Below are positions 1 through 7,548 of a stretch of 64,000 nt of DNA, one piece after another. Source of the stretch: Gp13-AA77 sp035949375 (GTDB lineage Bacteria > Acidobacteriota > Terriglobia > UBA7540). A program made the position numbers and the translations under genes. The notes below the pieces were generated by a model. That model did no database searches, was not told the DNA's origin, and saw nothing but the letters and a program-made list of their open reading frames with translations. The first letter of the stretch is position 1, and the number at the start of each line of letters is the position of its first letter. The stretch is taken from NCBI GenBank assembly GCA_035949375.1, contig DASZIG010000067.1, positions 1 through 64,000 of the forward strand. The letters run 5' to 3'.

Positions 1-663
1 TGCGACCCCGGCACTGCCCGCAACCAAGAGCAAATTGCCCTTGACCCAAGCAATCGCTGCAAACACCCAAGGCGGCAGGCTGGAAGTTAACATGCGGGGT
101 ATAATACCCCTCTGCCGGGTTTGTGGATGCCTAAATCTGTACGAGACTCTTCGTATTTTCGGTCAGGGACTCAAGTATATAAATCCCAAATCTTTCGGCC
201 CTGCGGGCCTTGTTTTTCGCCCCTGCGGGGCTGTGCGGCGTCGAACTACTCCGAATCCCACGGCTCACGCCATGGGCTAAAATCTTTCGGCCCTGCGGGC
301 CTTGTCCTTCGGCCTTCTGGGGCTGTGCGGCATCGAACCACCCCGAGTCCCACGGCTTGCGCCGTGGGCTAAAATCTTTCGGCCCTGCGGGCCTTGTCCT
401 TCGGCCTTCTGGGGCTGTGCGGCGTCGAACCACCCCGAGTCCCACGGCTTGCGCCGGGGCTAAAATCTTTCGGCCCTGCGGGCCTTGTTTTTCGCCCCTG
501 CGGGGCTGTGCGGCGTCGAACTACTCCGAATCCCACAGCTCACGCCGTGGGCTAAAATCTTTCGGCCCTGCGGGCCTTGTTTTTCGGCCTTCTGGGCCTC
601 TTGGAAGATCGCTCGTCGCGATTCTTCTTCAAGACCGCGGGAAATTCCCCCCAGCGCGGGCGG
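1..663. other. Gene-free stretch carrying a tandem repeat
   Basis: No convincing gene is present. The stretch holds a 15-bp palindrome at 96-110 (GGGGTAT, one base, ATACCCC) that contains a perfect TATAAT at 100-105 but no matching -35 box. It also holds the 92-bp tandem repeat array listed separately. Short open frames across the array simply read the repeat as similar peptides in several frames and on both strands, so they are not counted as genes. Confidence 0.6.
188..598. repeat. Tandem array of a 92-bp repeat, 4.5 copies
   Basis: The word AAATCTTTCGGCCCTGCGGG begins at 188, 280, 372, 463 and 555, giving units of 92, 92, 91 and 92 bp and a partial fifth copy. Each unit contains a short GC-rich hairpin (GGCCCTGCGGGCC) and a TCCCACGGCT...GCCGTGGGCT inverted repeat. 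Units 1 and 4 resemble each other (TTTTTCGCCCCTGCGGGG), and units 2 and 3 resemble each other (CCTTCGGCCTTCTGGGG), so the array alternates two subtypes. It lies just downstream of the stop codon of the minus-strand carboxylase gene. It looks like an interspersed palindromic repeat family amplified locally. Function is unknown. Confidence 0.85.
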
Positions 664-2337
664 TCACGTTTGCAGCACTCCGGTTTTGAATTCCTTCACT
701 TCGGGATTCAGCGCCGCCGCCTTGAGGGCCCAGATCAGGGCTTCGCGGGTGTCGGCCGGATCGATCAGGGCGTCCACCCACAGCCGCGCCGCCGCGTAGC
801 GCGGATCGGTCTGATGCTCGTAGGTGGCTCGCACGGATTCGTGCAGTTCTTTCTTCTCTTCTTCACTCAGCTTCTTGCCCTGGCGCTCCAGTTGCTTGAT
901 TTTGATTTCCACCAGCGTGCCCGCGGCCGAATCGCCGCTCATCACCGCGTAGCGCGCGGTGGGCCAGGCAAAAATGAAACGTGGATCGTACGCTTTGCCG
1001 CACATGGCGTAGTGCCCCGCGCCGAAGCTGCCGCCGCAGATCACCGTAATCTTGGGGACCACGCTGTTCGCCACCGCGTTCACCATCTTGGCGCCGGCGC
1101 GAATAATGCCGCTCCATTCGGCCTCTTTGCCCACCATGAAGCCGTTCACGTCGTGCAGGAAGATGAGCGGCACGCGATTCTGGTTACAGTCCATGATGAA
1201 ACGCGCGGCCTTTTCCGCGGACTCCGTATAGATCACGCCGCCGAAATGGATGCGCTTCTCGCCCGTGCCGTGCGCGATCACGCCGACGTGCTTCTTCTGG
1301 TTGGCGACGATGCCCACGGCCCAGCCGCCCAGGCGGGCGTAGCCGCACAGCAAGGTCCGGCCGTACTCGGCGCGGTATTCCTCGAACTCCGAACGATCGA
1401 CAATGCGGGCGATGATCTCGCGCATGTCGTATTGCCGGGCGGGATCGCCCGAGAAGACGCCATAGATTTCACTGGCGGGATAGAGAGGCGGTTCCGCCGG
1501 CTTATGGCTGAAAGGCGCCGGAGGCGGCGGGCCCATCTTGTCCACCAGCGCCGTGATGCGCGCGAGGCACGCCTCGTCGTCCGGTTCGCGGAAGTCCACG
1601 GTGCCGCTGACCTCGGCGTGCATGCGGGCGCCGCCCAGTTCTTCGGCGGAGACCTTCTGGCCGATGGCGGCCTGCACCAGGGCGGGTCCGGCCAGAAACA
1701 GCCCGCTGCCTTCGGTCATCAGGACGTGATCGCACATCACCGGCAGATAGGCGCCCCCGGCCACACACATCCCCATGATGGCCGTAATCTGCGGGATGCC
1801 GAGGGCGCTCATCACGGCATTGTTGCGGAAGACGCGTCCGAAATCGTCGGTATCGGGAAACACGTCCTCCTGCAGCGGCAGGAAGACGCCGGCGGAGTCC
1901 ACCAGGTAGATCGTGGGGATTCGATTCTCGATGGCGATGTTCTGCGCCCGGATCACCTTCTTCGCCGTCATGGGAAAAAAAGCGCCGGCCTTCACGGTGG
2001 CGTCGTTGGCGATGATCATGACGAGGCGGTCCGCCACGCGCGCGAGACCGGTAATGGTCCCCGCCGAAGGCGCGCCGCCCCATTCCTCATACATTTCCCA
2101 GGCCGCGTAGAGGCCGAGCTCGAAGAAGGCGCCGCCGGCGAGCTTCGCAATCCGCTCGCGCGCCGTCAGCCGTTTTTTCGCGTGCTGCGATTCGGTGGCC
2201 TTGGCGCCGCCGCCTTCGAAGATCCCCAGCTCCTGGTTCTTGATCTCAGTCATGAGATCGATAAGGCGGCGCGTATTCTTTTCAAAAAGGTCGGAAGTGG
2301 TGTCGATGCGGGTTTCGATCACGGAGCCGGGCAACAT
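664..2337 (-). CDS. Acyl-CoA carboxylase, carboxyltransferase (beta) subunit
   Basis: This 557-residue protein has the size and order of motifs of biotin-dependent acyl-CoA carboxylase beta subunits (propionyl- or methylcrotonyl-CoA carboxylase type). They move carboxyl from carboxybiotin to an acyl-CoA in the cytoplasm. Visible are the N-terminal KRLTARERI segment, the GMCVAGGAYLPVMCD crotonase-fold loop, and the C-terminal GSFGAGHYAMCG (about residue 436), which is typical of the methylcrotonyl/geranyl branch. The frame stays open to 2466, but similarity to the family begins at about the ATG at 2337, preceded by GAGGTG. No biotin carboxylase or biotin carrier gene is in the window, so the partner must be encoded elsewhere. 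Substrate is not certain. Confidence 0.9.
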   Translation of the reverse strand: MLPGSVIETRIDTTSDLFEKNTRRLIDLMTEIKNQELGIFEGGGAKATESQHAKKRLTARERIAKLAGGAFFELGLYAAWEMYEEWGGAPSAGTITGLARVADRLVMIIANDATVKAGAFFPMTAKKVIRAQNIAIENRIPTIYLVDSAGVFLPLQEDVFPDTDDFGRVFRNNAVMSALGIPQITAIMGMCVAGGAYLPVMCDHVLMTEGSGLFLAGPALVQAAIGQKVSAEELGGARMHAEVSGTVDFREPDDEACLARITALVDKMGPPPPAPFSHKPAEPPLYPASEIYGVFSGDPARQYDMREIIARIVDRSEFEEYRAEYGRTLLCGYARLGGWAVGIVANQKKHVGVIAHGTGEKRIHFGGVIYTESAEKAARFIMDCNQNRVPLIFLHDVNGFMVGKEAEWSGIIRAGAKMVNAVANSVVPKITVICGGSFGAGHYAMCGKAYDPRFIFAWPTARYAVMSGDSAAGTLVEIKIKQLERQGKKLSEEEKKELHESVRATYEHQTDPRYAAARLWVDALIDPADTREALIWALKAAALNPEVKEFKTGVLQT

Positions 2338-2620
2338 GCACCTCAGGTTGAGTAAACCAGTTGCTAATGTAGCACGGTGGGACTGTCGGTGAAGGGCGGC
2401 CGGGAGACGGTAGGCGGTGATTTGCCGGGCGGGAGAAGTCAATTCCTCGCGCTCTGTTCGCGGCAAAGACCAACACAGAGGGCACTAAGAACAGCAACTT
2501 CGGAAGCGGCCCTTGGTCGCCTGACATAAGAATCCGGACGGGCGAGCTTGATCCTGCCCGTCCCGTCCGGCAGAGGTGCGGGCCGGGGCAACACCCCGGC
2601 CCAGGAAGATTGTTGAAGGA

Positions 2621-4744
2621 TCAGCTGCCCGCGACCAGGCAGAAGCCCACGTTCGCGGAATTGCCGTTGTGGGTGTATGGTTGACTGTCCACGATGGTGT
2701 TGTCCCACGCGTCCAGTTGGATGACGTAACCGCAGGGCTGCAGGGCCGCGGTGCTGAGATCCCAGGGATCGCCGGGAGGCGGCGCCGTCGGCGATGTGTT
2801 GGGCGTGGCCGTGGTCGGCGCGTTGCCGCTCGGCAACGTACCCAGGCTGAAGTATCCGAAGTGAAGATCCGTGGCCACAAAGTGTCCGTCGATATCGCCT
2901 CCAGACCCGAACGTCTTGCAGTCGCCGCCGCTGTCGATGTGGATGGCAGCCGCGGGCGCGGTGTTGTCGAGCTGGATGAGGTACTGGGGACTGACGTTCA
3001 GCACCGTATCGGACAGGTCGGCCACTTCCAGCCAGACGTTCCACAGCGCGTCGCCCGAGGAGTACCAGTAGGCCAGGGTGCTATCGAGATTCAGGCTGGG
3101 ATCGAGATAGGTGAAGAACCCGTTGGAATCGGGAAGCCTGGTCGTGCCGAATCCCAAGGAATCCGTGGTGGAAATCGGATCGGTGAGCGCGATGGGCAGC
3201 GGTGAACCCAGCTTCTGCACCCAGACGCGATACTTGAATCCCACGCTGGGCGCTCCCTGGATGTTCACCTGTCCGCCGAAAGCGCACTGACGGGTGTTAT
3301 CCCACTCATCGGCGTTCGAGCCTCCGAAGGCAAAGGTGGCGCCGGGGAAGGTCATTCCGGGATTAGCGGTGATGCCCGTCGTGTCGATGTACGGCACGCC
3401 GATGCCGCCGATGATCGCGATATTGGCAGTTCCAAGCGTGACCGGATCGCCTGCCGGAATCTGAACCAGCGCGTCTGACTGGTTGCCCCACACCGGCACG
3501 TAGTTCGGGTCGGATGTCGGCGGAGGAGTGGACCACGACAGGATGGCGCGAACATTGGCTGTTTTCGGGCCGTTCGCGCACGGTTGCATGTGGCTGGCGA
3601 CGTCGACGGGCAGGACCACGGCGTACTCGAGGCCGTCGGCCGGAATGCCCGAGATGTCGTGGCTGTTCAGGGTTGCGGTGCCCTCGTACTCGTAGCCCGA
3701 GCCCCAATCCACCCAGAAGGCCACGTATTCGGTGCTGCCGGCCGTGCAAAGGCCGCCGTTGAAACCGTAAGGCAGCTTGACCTTGACCACCCCGACCAGC
3801 ACGCTGCGGTTCGGGTCAAGACCCACGCAGTCCAATTCCTCGTAGGACGTGTTGCCGCTCGTGGCCAGAATCTCGCCGAGGATGTCGCCGATATTCACAT
3901 CCAGCAGCGCCAACGGATGCTTCACGGCGGCGTCTGGCGAAGCGTGGAAGGTCGCGGCCAGCGCCTGATTTGCAGACACCTTGTTGATCTCAGGGTAAAG
4001 GAAACGGCTGGCCGGGACGTTCTTCCCTTTGTAGGCTGCGGACAGCTCGGCGGGGCTGAGCGCCTTCTTGGGAGCGGCCGCGACGGTCTGCTTGAGATCC
4101 ACCGACTTGTTCAGCGCGGCGGGAAGCTGCAACTTGGCCTTCGCGAGGACGTCGCCGAGGATGAACAGCGACGCCGGGGGAATCTGAATAGTGACCTGGA
4201 CAACATTGCCCCAGACCGGCACGAAGTCGGGCGTATTGGCCGGTGGATCGAAGTTCCAGGAGAGAATGGCGCGAACCTGCGGCAGGTTCTCGATAAAGCA
4301 GAAGTCTTCCGACACGGTGATGGGCTGCGTGACGCTGTATTCCAGCGGCTTGGGCCCGGCGATGTCGTGGGTAGTGAAGCTGACCGAGCCTTCGTCGATC
4401 CACGTGGTGCCGCCGTCGGAGGAAAGGTAGAAGCGAACGTACTCCTGCGATCCGGGGGAGCACAGGCTGCCGTCATAACCTGAGCCTTGCTTGATCGACA
4501 CGACGGCTTCCAGGCGGCTCAAGGCGGGCGAGAAGCCCACGCACCCGAGTTCTTCATACGAGGTGTCCCCGGAAATGTCGAGCACCGGATCGAGCGCGCT
4601 GCCTGTCAGGTTTCCGAAGTAGTTGGGATTCGAGAGGAGCAGCGCCTTGATGTTCCCACGGGCTGCTTCAGGCGGGAGCTTCGCCAGCGACTTCGCCGCG
4701 GCCTGGTTTGCGGATACTGCTCCCTTTTCTGGCAATTTCGCCAT
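2621..4744 (-). CDS. Unrecognised 707-residue protein with an internal duplication
   Basis: Not assigned to a family. Two homologous units can be aligned by eye: residues about 10-192 and 256-435. They share VSANQA, TSYEEL-CVG-(F/L)-(S/D)P, C-(S/T)-(P/A)-GS-(Q/T)-EYV, HDI-(A/S)-G, LEY-(S/A)-V, VRAILSW and (F/Y)VPVWGN. A third region (about 445-707) is different, rich in Gly, Asp and Asn, and mentions neither unit. There is no signal peptide or membrane segment; the start MAKLPEKG is preceded by AGGAGAAAG. The composition (beta-rich, few Lys) suggests a multi-domain beta-sandwich protein. The next gene on this strand is 280 bp away, so it is probably a single-gene unit. Role unknown. Confidence 0.8.
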   Translation of the reverse strand: MAKLPEKGAVSANQAAAKSLAKLPPEAARGNIKALLLSNPNYFGNLTGSALDPVLDISGDTSYEELGCVGFSPALSRLEAVVSIKQGSGYDGSLCSPGSQEYVRFYLSSDGGTTWIDEGSVSFTTHDIAGPKPLEYSVTQPITVSEDFCFIENLPQVRAILSWNFDPPANTPDFVPVWGNVVQVTIQIPPASLFILGDVLAKAKLQLPAALNKSVDLKQTVAAAPKKALSPAELSAAYKGKNVPASRFLYPEINKVSANQALAATFHASPDAAVKHPLALLDVNIGDILGEILATSGNTSYEELDCVGLDPNRSVLVGVVKVKLPYGFNGGLCTAGSTEYVAFWVDWGSGYEYEGTATLNSHDISGIPADGLEYAVVLPVDVASHMQPCANGPKTANVRAILSWSTPPPTSDPNYVPVWGNQSDALVQIPAGDPVTLGTANIAIIGGIGVPYIDTTGITANPGMTFPGATFAFGGSNADEWDNTRQCAFGGQVNIQGAPSVGFKYRVWVQKLGSPLPIALTDPISTTDSLGFGTTRLPDSNGFFTYLDPSLNLDSTLAYWYSSGDALWNVWLEVADLSDTVLNVSPQYLIQLDNTAPAAAIHIDSGGDCKTFGSGGDIDGHFVATDLHFGYFSLGTLPSGNAPTTATPNTSPTAPPPGDPWDLSTAALQPCGYVIQLDAWDNTIVDSQPYTHNGNSANVGFCLVAGS

Positions 4745-5236
4745 GATGGTCTTTCTCCTTTTCTTGTGTATCCACTCCGGCCGTCGCCTGGCGGAATCCG
4801 CAGCACCCTTTCGTGAATCCCGGCACTCGCAAACCGGGGCGGAAGGGTGCTGCCCGATATCAGCCTTGGGGGCTTGGCGTGGATGCTTCGCCTGAACTGC
4901 CGAAGGTCGCGGCGTATTCGCCGTTCACCCATTAGTGAGGTTGGAGCGCCGGCCGTTTCGCGTCCGAAATTTCCTGGACCCGTGAAACGCCGGGGGTCCG
5001 AGGGTCACTAGTGAGACGGAATCGAGTATTGCGCGGATTTTGTCATGCGAACTGTGATCTGCTTTCTGGCCTGGACAATCGTGAGCGGCGCGCCGGAAGC
5101 GATCCTGGTGGTGGCGTTGGAACTGCTCGCCCGCGCCCGGAGGAGAGCGGCCGCCAGAGTCGGCCTTCGCTTGTACGAGCGCGGGCCCGCAACCCAGTTG
5201 AGACGAGCATAGAACCTGCGGAGTACAGAGGCATTG
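4745..5236. other. Divergent intergenic region
   Basis: This separates the minus-strand 707-residue protein from the plus-strand sigma factor. Apart from the hairpin at 4800-4853 nothing decisive is seen. Overlapping frames on both strands between 5008 and 5436 have no recognisable product and run into the sigma factor gene. The promoters of both flanking genes presumably lie here, but no convincing -35/-10 pair was found. Confidence 0.5.
4800..4853 (-). promoter_or_regulatory. Long stem-loop in the leader of the 707-residue protein gene
   Basis: GCAGCACCCTT (4800-4810) is exactly complementary to AAGGGTGCTGC (4843-4853). An inner stem CCCGG (4819-4823) pairs with CCGGG (4834-4838). It sits 56 to 109 nt upstream of the start codon, inside the probable 5' leader. 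No T-run follows on either strand, so it is not a simple terminator. Confidence 0.55.
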
Positions 5237-5899
5237 ATGGCTTCGAGCGCCGTTTCACCGAGACTCGCACCGCCCTCCCTTGCGGCGCGAACCGAGCGAC
5301 CCGTATACTGTGGCGTCGCCGGTCGCCACGTGGAGAGATACGAGTTCGACGCCCAGTATGTGAGGCAGTTGACGGAAGGCGACCCTTCCGTGGAAGAGCA
5401 CTTCAGCTCGTATTTTGGCCCGCTGATCCGCATCAAGCTCCGCCGGCACGGGTGGTCCAGTCACGATGTCGAGGACATCGGCCAGGAAACCGTGCTGCGC
5501 GTCCTGCAGACACTGCGCCAGAAAGGCGGTCTGGAGCATCCGGAACGCCTGGGCGCTTTCGTCTACTCGGTTTGCAACAACGTCGGTCTGGAGTTCCACC
5601 GTTCGCGCCAACGGGATCCCAACTGCGATCCTGACGCGTCGGAGCCCGTGGATGAGAGCGTTGACATTGCGGGCGCGCTGCTGGCTAAAGAGCGCGATAC
5701 GCTGGTGCGGCGTGTTCTCGACGGTCTCCCGGAGCCGGATCGCGCGCTGCTGCGGATGTGCTTCATCGAGGAAGCGGCCCGGGAGGAAATCTGCAGGAGG
5801 ATGAACGTGGACCGCGATTACCTGCGGGTGTTGCTGCATCGGGCGCGGATACGCTTCAAGGCGCTCGCCAAAGGTACCGCACTTGATCCGGAGCGGTAG
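5237..5899 (+). CDS. RNA polymerase sigma factor, ECF type
   Basis: This 220-residue protein has sigma region 2 at about residues 45-110, with the DVEDIGQETVLRVLQ segment and the following AFVYSVCNNV. A region-4 helix-turn-helix lies at about 150-205 (REEICRRMNVDRDYLRVLLHRAR). Extracytoplasmic-function sigma factors redirect RNA polymerase to a small regulon and are held by a membrane anti-sigma factor, which is encoded immediately downstream. The ATG at 5237 follows AGAGG. The first 35 residues match nothing in the family, and a GTG at 5330 is a possible shorter start. It is the first gene of a likely four-gene unit ending with the CHAT lipoprotein. Confidence 0.88.
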   Translation: MASSAVSPRLAPPSLAARTERPVYCGVAGRHVERYEFDAQYVRQLTEGDPSVEEHFSSYFGPLIRIKLRRHGWSSHDVEDIGQETVLRVLQTLRQKGGLEHPERLGAFVYSVCNNVGLEFHRSRQRDPNCDPDASEPVDESVDIAGALLAKERDTLVRRVLDGLPEPDRALLRMCFIEEAAREEICRRMNVDRDYLRVLLHRARIRFKALAKGTALDPER

Positions 5900-5997
5900 C
5901 CTTTATCCTTGGACTTTCGAGAATCGCAAGGGCCCGCGGGACCGCCAGCGCAGGGCTCGAGACGGCGGCGAGAGCCAGGGCGTTGGGGGAGAGAGAA

Positions 5998-6669
5998 ATG
6001 ACCATGCAACATACTGACGCTGATCGAACGCTGGCGGTCGAAAGATACCTGCTCGGGGAGATGTCAGCCACCGAAATTGAGGACTTCGAAGAACACATCT
6101 TCACATGCCGGCAGTGCGCTGAAGAGCTAAGAAACGGAACCGTTTTTTGCGATGGCGCGCGGGCCGTTTTTAGGGGCGAAGCCCGGCGCCAGCCCCAGCC
6201 TGAGCCCGAACCCCGCCGGCGCTGGTGGAATCGACTCATGCTGCCGATGCTTGCGCCCGCCTTTGCCACTCTTCTCCTGCTGTGTCTGGCCGGCTACGAG
6301 CGACTGGTGGTGATTCCCGGTTTGCAGCAGCAACTGGCCCAGGCGACCGCTCCCAAGGAGATCGCCGCTTTCGCCCTTCCCGGTCTTTCCCGCGGCGAGG
6401 AGCCCGAACTCAAGGCTCCTCCGGCGGCCCCCTTCGAAGTGTATTTCGATGTAGCCACGCCGAGCCCTTCGGGTTATAGTTGCGAGTTCCGGGACGCCTC
6501 CGGAGCCGTGCGGCTTACGGTGTCTGCCGCGGCGGCGCCCGGCGCGACCGTCTACCTGCTGCTCGGGAGTTCGCAACTTCCGGCAGGCGAATACACGCTT
6601 GTGGTGAGAACGAAAGGGCCTGACTCAACAGAAGTCGGCCAGCATCCGTTCAAGCTCAAATACCAGTAG
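5998..6669 (+). CDS. Zinc-finger (zf-HC2) membrane anti-sigma factor
   Basis: The N-terminus carries the zinc-binding anti-sigma signature H33-x3-C37-x2-C40 in a helical segment that would clamp the sigma factor. After a Pro/Glu/Arg-rich linker one membrane helix follows at about residues 80-100, and a 120-residue beta-rich extracytoplasmic domain completes the 223 residues. The ATG at 5998 is chosen because GGGGGAGAGAG precedes it; a TTG 15 nt upstream is less likely. Its position right behind an ECF sigma gene supports the pairing. The extracytoplasmic domain is presumably the sensor; its signal is unknown. Confidence 0.85.
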   Translation: MTMQHTDADRTLAVERYLLGEMSATEIEDFEEHIFTCRQCAEELRNGTVFCDGARAVFRGEARRQPQPEPEPRRRWWNRLMLPMLAPAFATLLLLCLAGYERLVVIPGLQQQLAQATAPKEIAAFALPGLSRGEEPELKAPPAAPFEVYFDVATPSPSGYSCEFRDASGAVRLTVSAAAAPGATVYLLLGSSQLPAGEYTLVVRTKGPDSTEVGQHPFKLKYQ

Positions 6670-6677
6670 GAGCCGCC

Positions 6678-7436
6678 ATGGAGAGAACGTTCCTCTATCA
6701 TGCCCACGCCACCGGAGTGTCGGGGCGCATCACTCTGCCCTTTGACGAGATCATACCGGTTCAGGCGCCCGCCGCCATTCCCGTGACCGGAGGCTATAGC
6801 GCGACGCGGGTGGAGAACTTCCGGTACCGTGACATTCTCTCTTTTCGCTCCGCCACGAGTGTTGTCAGCGGAGACTTCAGCGTCAAGAATCAGGCTTATG
6901 AGACTCTCATGTCGGCCAGCGTCGAGGGCCTGAACATTCTCGGCGTGGTGACCGCAGACGTGATGGTCGCCCGGCTGACCTCCCGGCATCCGAAAGACGG
7001 CAGCGAGCCTTCGATCATCCCGCTCGGCAGCTATTTCGAGAATCTGCGCATCGCCGGCTGCAAGGTGGACGCGCCTCTGAATACGGAGCAGTTCACGCGG
7101 TGTGCGCAGTATCACGAGGTTCGTCGCACCATCAACGAAGACCCGGATGTCCGGGCCCGTTTGTCGCACGGTTTTGCCGATGTTGCCGCGCAACCGCCGA
7201 ATGGCGCCCTGCTCTGCTCGCTCGCAGGCCCGGTCAGCGTGAATTGCCGCGATCTGAAACCGGATGGGCACGCCATCCACGTTGAGCACTTCGGCACGGT
7301 CTATTTGGCCGAGTTTCTCATCCTGCCCTATTCGCGAAGCATCACCATGCTGCGCGTCGAACTCGGGTCTTCCGTTGAGGGGCATATCTCGTCCGGCGGC
7401 GGGTCTGGCAACGGACAGCCTTATCCGCCCACATAG
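6678..7436 (+). CDS. Choice-of-anchor-P-like protein of unknown function
   Basis: This 252-residue protein begins MERTFLYHA and continues with IIPVQAPAAIPVTGGY and SVEGLNILGVVTADVMVA. These features resemble the family named choice-of-anchor P, whose function is not known. There is no signal peptide at the N-terminus and no clear C-terminal anchor; the tail is Gly/Ser/Pro-rich. It starts 8 nt after the anti-sigma stop, with AGGAGCC ahead of the ATG, so it is translated from the same message. Its place between anti-sigma factor and CHAT lipoprotein suggests a role in the same signalling unit, which is inference only. Confidence 0.6.
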   Translation: MERTFLYHAHATGVSGRITLPFDEIIPVQAPAAIPVTGGYSATRVENFRYRDILSFRSATSVVSGDFSVKNQAYETLMSASVEGLNILGVVTADVMVARLTSRHPKDGSEPSIIPLGSYFENLRIAGCKVDAPLNTEQFTRCAQYHEVRRTINEDPDVRARLSHGFADVAAQPPNGALLCSLAGPVSVNCRDLKPDGHAIHVEHFGTVYLAEFLILPYSRSITMLRVELGSSVEGHISSGGGSGNGQPYPPT

Positions 7437-7548
7437 ACCTTGCTCCCCGCCGTGGCTTCCCTTAAGCTGAGCCTTCGCTTCCCTACGTGACCGGCTTCGC
7501 TGCCGTTCGAACATCCGGATCGACAACCCGCGGGAGCGAAGGTGCACC

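Noticed and set aside
577..2355. 592-codon plus-strand open frame
   Set aside because: It is exactly antisense to the acyl-CoA carboxylase gene; composition is His/Arg/Gly-rich with no recognisable domain.
5008..5436. Minus-strand 142-codon frame before the sigma factor
   Set aside because: Overlaps the sigma factor gene, has no recognisable domain and no ribosome site.
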